From assembly GCA_016169945.1 (NCBI GenBank), contig JADLSH010000393.1, positions 8,345,501 through 8,409,500 on the forward strand: a stretch of DNA of 64,000 nt. The letters run 5' to 3'. Below, piece after piece: positions 56,753 to 64,000 of the stretch (its first letter is position 1; each line of letters begins with the position of its first letter). This stretch comes from Trachythela sp. YZ-2020 (lineage: Eukaryota > Cnidaria > Anthozoa > Malacalcyonacea > Clavulariidae). Position numbers and translations under genes: made by a program. Below the pieces are notes generated by a model. It saw only the letters and a list, made by a program, of their open reading frames with translations. It was not told the DNA's origin and searched no databases.

Positions 56753-57693
56753 TCTAATGCAGTCAAACAACATGAATTCGCAAACGGGACAAGCTGTTAA
56801 ATTTTTAAACGATGAAATTGGTTGTTTTTCTTGTTACCAAAAACACATGTCGAATACTTGTTTTTGTTGATTGGAAAAGCTCTTTATTTTAAATATTTCA
56901 GTCACTTCACGAAGAGATATATTCTCCGCCATGTTATCTCAACACTAACACGGTCATCCAAAGATCATCTAAGGTAATCTCTACGAGATACATGAGAAAG
57001 GAATGTTGTATGAATGTTATCAGACGCTCGGGCGGGATCCGACAGAGCCCACAAAGAGGGTCTGGGATCAGGCTAGTGTCATTTCGGTCTTTTCGGTTAA
57101 TTTTCTAATTGTAACGTCACGTGTACAAGTTGTCTAGCTGTTGTCATTTCGTTGTCCTGTATTTTGGCTTGTCCTGTACTATGTTTGTTTGTAGGGGCGG
57201 CGGTCTCCTTCATTGGTGTACTGCTGTTGCCTCTTTAATGTTTGCCTGTGGTTTGTTCGGACTTTTGTTCGGACTTTTGTTCGGACTTTTGTTCGGATGG
57301 GTTGCACAGATATCTGGTGTACTCAGAGGGTTGCTCATGATGACATCACAATCAGTTAGCATCATTCCTGTCCATCCACGATCATAGGACTAAGGACCCC
57401 CGGGCGTGAAGATGGTTAGCATCTGACGGCTCAGGCCATTCACGGCTGTATCTTTGGCACGGGGGAGAGGATCGCACCCTCTGTTGGTCCGCTTGCTGTA
57501 CAGCAACTCCCTGGGTGCGGTGTCACAGTGATTTGTGTTTCCCCGTGAAATGTTTCCCCTCGGAACAAAAACAAAATTCCCTATGATAACCAGAACTTAA
57601 TACCTATTGCATTACCGGCATAATGTTCCATGTTATTACATATTCGCGGGTTTTTGTGCCAAATTCGAACTTGCGTTAACCAAATTTTCGATA
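56753..57693. other. No gene recognised; short tandem repeat
   Basis: Non-coding sequence with three and a half copies of GTTCGGACTTTT at about 57254-57298, and GC-rich sequence at 57400-57560. It may include the promoter of the following integrase gene. Confidence 0.4.
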
Positions 57694-58011
57694 ATGAATG
57701 AAGAAAAATACGACGAGCTTAAAACGTTTCTTGTAGAAGGGAAATATCGCGTTGGGGCAAACAAGCAAGACAAATATGTCTTGAAAGGCATGGCAAAAAA
57801 ATTCCAGTACGATCCGTTAACAACTGTTATCTATCACGTTGACCAAAAAGATAAGAAAAGGATTGTCATTAGAGGGGACGATGAGAAGAGACGGATATTT
57901 AACGAATGCCATGATTTCCCACATGGCGGACACGCCGGTCGGGACAACACCATTTTCAATATCAAGGCTTTATATTACTGGCCTGGTTTTTACGCTGATA
58001 CAACACAAATG

Positions 58012-58703
58012 GTAAGGCTGTCAAGGTTAAATTTACCTTATTGAATAAATTTCTGGTTTATACCCTGGCTTAATGTAGGGTTAGGATTATATTCGTGCGT
58101 GAAAAACAACGATATGCATAACAAACATAACGAGTATGAAGGTATCTCCTACCTGAGATAACATATGTTATCACAACGTGAGAAAAAGCCAGCAAGTCCT
58201 TACTGCTCTGTGGGAAACGCGAATAGCCCTGCCACCAAGGTTTTCGCATCAGTAAACATCATTCAAAAACAATCGCTCAGTTGTCTCAATATAAAAATTC
58301 GTTTTTAGTAATTTCCGCGTTTTTAAAGGTCCGTTTACACCATATCTATACACAAAGCCGTCCCAAATTAACCATGCTTTGCTCTTGTAGCTACAATCCT
58401 GATCAAAACCATCTGCGACACTCTACCTACTTGACAGTAAATACTATACCACTGCAATAACTCTTCACAGAATCCCCCCGTTTCCCCGTTACAATGTTGA
58501 ATGACAATGTTCTGGGGGCATTAATCAACATTTAATGGTGGGGGAACGCGGGAGGGGTGTCTTAATTTGCCATGATAGTGTTAAAGTTGTTCAAATAATT
58601 GGAAGTGTCCGATGCAGATGTTTTGACCAGGATTGTAGGTTGTCCGCGAGCATTGTAACAAAAATTGAGCGAAGTGTAGTGTGTTAGGTCTTCAATGTGT
58701 TAG
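58012..58703. other. Intron or deletion gap; expected integrase exon not found
   Basis: I looked for the Cys-x2-Cys half of the zinc domain and the first catalytic Asp of the integrase in all frames and did not see them. Either the exon is deleted or too diverged. Confidence 0.5.
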
Positions 58704-59829
58704 GATTTGATATCTGACCAAGGAGGAGAATTTGTCAACAAGGTACGTAAAAGTTAAGTTTAATGTAGACAAAATATATTCACAGACACTCACAAGAAAG
58801 ACAGAATTGGTTATCAGATATATAATCTATTTTCCATTTGTTATAGGTATCAGATCTGTTGTTCACAAAGTTTCAAGTTCGACACAGAATAACGTCAGCA
58901 TACCATCCCCAATCAAATGGTTTACACGAAAGGACAAATCAAACTCTAAAGCAGTAAGTACAGTTTTCACGTGACACACACTACATTTACATTTTACAAT
59001 TTTAGAGGTGCTCTGGTGACGAATTCCCGCTTACTTTTAAATGCTTCATTTCTCTAGATAAAAAGTTCTTTCAAACACCCAATAAATTTCCCGCTTAACG
59101 ACCGTTTTCACGTATGAACTTAGTTAATAGTTGCTTTCTATTTACATGTAGAAGACTAAGGAAGCTGATGAGCAACAAAGCTGATAATTGGGATAAATTA
59201 TTACAGTCGGTTGTATTCTCTATTAACACGAACAGAAGTGCAACAACAGGATTTAGTCCTTTCTACCTAATGTACGGAAGACCTGCCCGGCTACCATTCG
59301 AAGCGGACATTTTGGATAAAGACATTTCGCCACAATCAGAGCAGATTGAAGAGTTTATTAATGAATGCCAGCCATACGAAAAAACGGTTCTGGACTACAC
59401 AGAAGAAATGGTAAAGATTCAACAAGAAATTTTCCCCAAAACAATGAACAACATTGAGAAAGGGCAAGAAAAACAAAAGTTACAGTATCTTAAACGCAAA
59501 GGGGTATCGGAGACCAAAATAGTAGATGGTGACCTTGTCCTAAGACGAAATATGCTGAAAAAAACAAGAAAAGGTTACAAGATGCAAGATCACTGGCTTG
59601 GTCCCTACATGGCTGTGAATGTTAACAATGAAAAAGGCGTTTGTTACCTTAAAAAGCTGAAGAGTGGTATGCAACTAAAGAGGCAAGTATCCCTAAAGCA
59701 GTTAAAGATTTACCGACCATCTTCGCCCCCACCCAAGTTAAACCCTCAACCAACAGCGGGGCCTCAAGTGCACACTACTACAAAGGAACACACCACAATA
59801 AAGGCAGCTACTAACGAGCCAACATCACC

Positions 59830-60520
59830 ATCACCAACAGCTGCACCAACAAATCCACTATCAGCTAGGATTGCAACCGGTAGCAATCAACCTAAAACAT
59901 CACCTACAGCTGCATCAACAAATCCACCATCAGCTAGGATTGCAACTGGTAGCAATCAACCTAAAACATCACCTACAGCTGCACCAACAAATCCACCATC
60001 AGCTAGGATTGCAAATGGTAGAAATCAACCTAAAACATCACCTACAACTGCACCAACAAATCCACCATCTGAGAGGACTGCAACTGCTAGCAATCAACCT
60101 AAAACATCACCTACAGCTGCACCAACAACTCCACCATCTGAGAGGATTGCAACTGGTAGCAATCAACCTAAAACATCACCTACAGCTGCACCAACAACTC
60201 CACCATCAGCTAGGATTGCAACTGGTAGCAATCAACCTAAAACATCACCTACAGCTGCACCAACAACTCCACCATCAGCTAGGATTGCAACTGGTAGCAA
60301 TCAACCTAAAACATCACCTACAGCTGCACCAACAACTCCACCATCAGCTAGGATTGCAACTGGTAGCAATCAACCTAAAACATCACCTACAGCTGCACCA
60401 ACAACTCGAACATCAGCTAGGATTGCAACTGGTAGCAATCAACCTAAAGCATCACCTACAGCTGCACCAACAACCCCACCATCTGCGAGGATTGCAACTG
60501 GTAGCAATCAACCTAAAACA
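59830..60520 (+). repeat. 69-bp tandem repeats, ten copies
   Basis: Ten in-frame copies encode a 23-residue unit containing SPTAAPTTPPSARI and ATGSNQPK. Copies 6-8 are nearly identical while the first and last are diverged, typical of unequal exchange in the array centre. The alternative open frame through the array is a by-product. Confidence 0.95.
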
Positions 60521-61400
60521 TCACCATCACCTACAGCTACATCTAAACCAACAAGCGCCACCATACTTGACCCACCCTCGGTTGAACATCCAAATACCCA
60601 CTACGAGTACAAATTGATACTGGAGAAAGTTCAAAAAGATTATATTCACCCCGCTTTAGACTTCCTACATCCTGAAATTGAAAAAAAATTAACTGGAGAA
60701 GAAAGCAGTTGGTACCATGAGTTCCAAACAACAGGAAAATCAACTAGTGAACCATGGTTGAAGAAAAAAGATGTACTATTTAACATTGATATAGCGTTGA
60801 TGAAAATCAACTAGAGTGGATCGTTAAAAAGCTTGTTATAGACTTTCCTGGAACAGGCTTCAGTATAATTTTTAATGTCCTCTTTCCAGAAGCTCTCATA
60901 CGCATCACTCGAGACATTTTAAATATGGGTTATGATGAAGCAGACGAATACTTAAAATGTGAAGTCTGTCACAAAATAGATGCAGCAGACATATTTCCAG
61001 ACAAAAATAGAAAACACAAGAGAAAAAATAACACAAAAAAAAACCAAAGAAATCCACTTCAAAGAAATTAAAATCTGATGTAAACAAGAATACTCGGGGC
61101 AACGGAACAGAATCACAAGAACATTCAAAGATTAACGATGATGAAGTTCAGTTTTTGAAATCCGGAAAATCAGAGAATAGAGAAAGCATGAAACGACCAA
61201 CGCTTAGACTTGAGAAAGTGGATGAAACAATTATTAATCATATGCTGGCAGATAAGCATATAACAATTGCTCAAAACCTTCTCCAAAAACAGTTTCCGCA
61301 TATTAACGGACTCCTGTCTACAACCCTTGGCCCAATAAGTCAATTTGAAGTGACGCACAACAAGGACTACATTCAGATTTTGAATACTGGACAAATACAC

Positions 61401-61720
61401 TCAGTGGCGAAGCCAGCCCGATGTGAGTGGTCATGCAACGAGCGCCGAAGGCGCGAGACCTACTAGGGGGGATCCGGGGGCATGCTCCCCCGGGAAAATT
61501 TTGAAATATTGACTTCCAGAATTGCCATATGCAGCAATCTGGGCATCAATTTCTACGAATAGCTTGACCTAATCAAGGAAAAAATGTTGAGAATTTTGCA
61601 TATTTCAGAGAGCAATAATGAAACACAAAAATAGGAAAACCCATTCAGAATAATATCTAAATTTTGACTGTTTCGCTCAGCCGACAATACCGGCTTCGCA
61701 ACGCCAACAAAGAAAGCATT
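61401..61720. mobile_element. hAT-like short element, tentative
   Basis: Begins CAGTGGCGAAGCCAGCC exactly where the Ulp1-like frame is lost. It contains GGGGGGATCCGGGGGCATGC and CTCCCCCGGGAAAATTTTG, typical of widespread hAT-type repeats, and may end near CCGGCTTCGCAACGCCA (about 61692-61708). The TSD was not confirmed. Confidence 0.45.
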
Positions 61721-61779
61721 TTCACGAGAATTGCCATAAAAGAGCTAGATTATGTCGTATTGTAATAAAGATCCGTCGA

Positions 61780-61985
61780 ATGGTGGTATTTACGAGTTTG
61801 TACCGTGTAAACCAAAGGTAGGAAAGCGAAATGAATATTTAATTAGTTTATATTATTGTTAATTTGTAAACAATACAAAATTCAGACTGTTTAAAAGCGG
61901 CTAAATTGGCCGCATAGCGTTATAAACAAACACAATTTACTTCTCTAAAGAGATCGTAAATAGCATGCACGGAAGCGAAGATATG
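61780..61985. repeat. Dispersed repeat, inverse of 54590-54800
   Basis: Runs from a GGTGGTATTTACGAG block through ACCAAAGGTAGGAAAGCGAA and GTTTATAACG to GCATGCAC, each recognisable in inverse near 54.6-54.8 kb with roughly a tenth of positions changed by eye. Confidence 0.75.
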
Positions 61986-62289
61986 TCCCCTGACGGTCAA
62001 ATAGTATTTTCTTGACGAAAGATCTGGCATTGGTCGCTGCTTAACAATAATATTCTGTTCAGCAGTACTGCTGTAGCGCAAGCAGAAAAGGATTTTCTCA
62101 CCAACTCCGAAACAATGTCGTTAACTTCGAGTGAAGAAGAACTCGAAATGCCTGAATGACAGACTAACGGGCAGCCCAACCTGTGATCATGCAAATCGAA
62201 AATTGCATGACCATAGCGTCAAAAACAACCGCATTGCGCGTGCGCAAACATCGTAAGCCAATCGGAAACAAGAAACCAAATATAAAGTC
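61986..62289. other. No gene recognised
   Basis: Short sequence between the dispersed repeat and a truncated RT. Includes TCATGCAAATCGAAAATTGCATGA, a small palindrome near 62187. Confidence 0.4.
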
Positions 62290-63201
62290 AGTTCAGTCCT
62301 CGGTCCGTTGTTGTTTCTTATCTATATTAATGATATTTGCAACACGACTGACTATGGTGAATTTATTCTATTTGCCGACGATACCAATTTGTTTTATTCT
62401 CATGAAAATATGTCTACTCTGACGAGTTTGATAAATACTGAATTATGTAAGATTTCAGATTGGTTACAGTCCAATAAGCTCTCTTTGAATATAAATAAAT
62501 CAAATTACATAATATTTAAACCCAGACAAAAAAGGCAAGTGTATGACCTGGCACTTGCAATTAACAATAACATAATTGACAGGGTTAAGGAAGTCTGTTT
62601 TCTTGGTGTTATTTTGGACGAGAATTTAACATGGAAAGCACATATATCTTATATTGCACGTAAAATTTCAAAATCAATTGGAATTATCTATAGGTCAAGT
62701 TTTTATTTATTCAAATCAGCTTTGCGGATTCTATATTTTGCCCTGGTTTATCCATATCTTCAATATTGTGTTACGGTTTGGGGTTCAACATATTCAAGTA
62801 ATCTTAATCGTATTGTCCTGTTGCAAAAACGTGCAGTACGAATTGTCGACAAACAATTTTTCGGTGCTCATACCACTCCTATTTTTTACAAACACAAAAT
62901 ACTGAAATTCGAGGATATCTATTTACTTCAATTGGGTAAATTTATGTATCTATATCAACAAAAATTACTTCCTGATTGTTTTGAAGGTCTATTTTCTTAC
63001 GTTAGTCAGATTCATAGTTATAATACACGAAATGCTAGAACTTTTTATGCCATCCAATGTAGGACAAATATTCGTCAGTTTTCGGTCAATTATCAGGGTC
63101 CTAAATTCTTTAATACGTTGAATCCCGATGTACGTAACTCTTCATCTGTATTTAGATTTCAGTATATGTTAAAATTGCTTCTCTTTTCTCATTACATATA
63201 A
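62290..63201 (+). pseudogene. 5'-truncated non-LTR RT (CR1/L2-like)
   Basis: The open frame starts inside motif B (SVLGPLLFLIYINDICN), followed by FILFADDTNLFYSH (motif C), DWLQSNKLSLNINKSNYIIF, CFLGVILDENLTWKAHI (motif D/E), VYPYLQYCVTVWGSTYSSN and LLQKRAVRIVDKQFFG. It is uninterrupted to 63201 and followed by a 3'UTR and an (ATTC)n tail at about 63461-63478. 5' truncation at about 62290 is typical of target-primed reverse transcription. No TSD could be fixed. Confidence 0.92.
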
Positions 63202-63478
63202 TTTCAATTAATGTATTTATTTCAAATACGTCACGTGATGCTTTTTTTTGTAAAATTTGTATTTAATATCAGTATAACATGAGGTAGCCCAAATTCCAAT
63301 AAGCCTTTTGGTTTCTATTTGGGCTTCCTCACCACTTTTTGTTCAAAATTATTGTTTCTTCTGCTAACTTATATACCTTTCTAAAAACATTTTATTATTA
63401 TATATTTACTTATATATTAGTTAACTATTACCTATTTGTATTGTGGTAAACCAAATAAATCATTCATTCATTCATTCA
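63202..63478 (+). other. 3'UTR and ATTC-repeat tail of the truncated RT
   Basis: Ends CAAATAAATCATTCATTCAT. The tetranucleotide tail marks the 3' end of the retrotransposon. Confidence 0.75.
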
Positions 63479-64000
63479 GTCATGCAATTCTGAAAATGCA
63501 TGACCAAAACACGCAGCGGGTAACCACGCAGCAATTCCACGCACTCGTTTTCCACTCGTATTACGCAACCGGTAAATAACTTGCAGCGAAAAAACTGTCG
63601 ATCTTTTTTCGGGTAATAATCCAAGATACCGTATAAAATTTCAAAAGCGTCTTTTCAAAAAAGCGTGTTCTAAGCTCTAACTGCGCTTGTTTAGTTGTTT
63701 GTTCGTCGGTTCTACTCGTCTATTTTTAATCCACAGTAATCCACTATTTTTATCGCTTTTATTTGTGCTTCATCGAACCCAAATGCAAAGTGTTAGGATT
63801 AATCTGGGATCAGTGAGATCGAAGAGGTATGAATGATTAAATTATAATTTTAAATTAATATTTAGATTATCATATCACTTGATTTCTTGATGTAATATTT
63901 CATAAACTCGTGGCTCGTGTTTTACCAGGGTTTCCAAACACGCGAGAACAATTGAATTCACGAGGCTGTTCACCAAGCGATTTTTATAATTGTTTTCGAG
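63479..64000. other. No gene recognised
   Basis: AT-rich sequence to the window end with no motif, repeat boundary or open frame of note. Confidence 0.4.

Larger units (their letters stand above)
57694..61400 (+). pseudogene. Ginger/GIN-like spliced integrase gene with repeats and Ulp1-like tail
   Basis: Exons in matching phase: 57694-58011 (MNEEKYDELKTFLVEGKYRV; the first half of an HHCC zinc domain with RIFNECHDFPHGGHAGRDNT, YYWPGFYADT; GT donor), 58704-58742 (LISDQGGEFVNK; catalytic Asp), 58847-58953 (HRITSAYHPQSNGLHERTNQ; catalytic Glu) and 59152 onward (NWDKLLQSVVFSINTNRSAT, FSPFYLMYGRPARLP, then HWLGPYMAV, a GPY/F motif). Then come ten 23-residue Pro/Thr/Ser repeats. Frame changes near 60780 and 61040 lead to LFPEALIRITRDILNMGYDE, CEVCHKIDAADIF and an Ulp1-like start LADKHITIAQNLLQKQFPHI. 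The exon with the Cys pair and first catalytic Asp is missing from the 58012-58703 gap. Gypsy-type integrase plus GPY/F, introns and a cysteine-protease tail fit Ginger1 transposons or a gene derived from one. Confidence 0.7.

Noticed and set aside
59871..60617. 248-codon His/Leu/Gln-rich frame
   Set aside because: Alternative frame created by the 69-bp tandem repeats; the overlapping Pro/Thr frame continues the integrase gene.

Overview
The window reads as nuclear DNA of an AT-rich marine invertebrate, most likely a cnidarian. That is inferred from the mix of elements (Maverick/Polinton-like virus, PIF/Harbinger, Ginger-like, CR1/L2-like non-LTR, Ty3/gypsy, hAT MITE, tRNA-derived SINE), from spliced genes, and from proteins resembling uncharacterised cnidarian ones. 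It is a transposon graveyard with no clearly intact host gene. The one host-like locus (20.4-22.6 kb, minus) is a decayed Ig-domain/protein-kinase gene.

The centrepiece is a structurally complete 17.3-kb Maverick/Polinton-like virus (PLV) at 24855-42167. It has inverted terminal repeats of about 665 bp with AG...CT ends and a perfect 6-bp target duplication (TACATC). It sits inside a dead CR1/L2-like retrotransposon whose halves flank it (23128-24854 and 42168-43405, minus). About 20 ORFs lack visible breaks. They include protein-primed DNA polymerase B with an embedded endonuclease VII fold, a retroviral-type integrase with C-terminal chromodomain, an FtsK/A32-like packaging ATPase, a candidate double-jelly-roll capsid protein, a candidate penton, a collagen-like protein, several small membrane proteins, zinc-finger and NUMOD/SAP-like DNA-binding candidates, and one unknown gene present in both terminal repeats. 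I see no maturation protease.

The element has its own signals. A bipartite motif (TTTAAAGGATCGTATA, 11-12 nt, ACTAATAAAG) precedes the polymerase and the terminal genes. A different motif (TATAATAAATG, overlapping the start codon) precedes capsid, ATPase, integrase and membrane-protein genes. Short hairpins follow the stop codons of most transcription units. This looks like an early/late programme with structured 3' ends.

Left of the element: SINE-like repeats (0.6-1.1 kb), a PIF-like transposase pseudogene split by a non-autonomous element with a 9-bp TSD (2.2-5.2 kb), non-LTR reverse transcriptase (RT) remnants (5.9-7.1, 12.8-15.1 and 16.4-19.5 kb), a Harbinger element (8.45-11.7 kb) and an integrase-core pseudogene (15.4-16.3 kb).

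Right of the element: minisatellites, a hAT MITE with 8-bp TSD (44.36-45.11 kb), RT fragments, a Ty3/gypsy element with a MYND finger and 119-bp LTRs (49.2-52.5 kb), a second PIF-like element (52.8-56.75 kb), a spliced Ginger/GIN-like integrase gene with ten 23-residue repeats and an Ulp1-like tail (57.7-61.4 kb), and a 5'-truncated RT (62.3-63.5 kb).

Limits: family names rest on motif reading only. Boundaries of degraded elements are approximate, and single-base frameshifts may partly be assembly errors.
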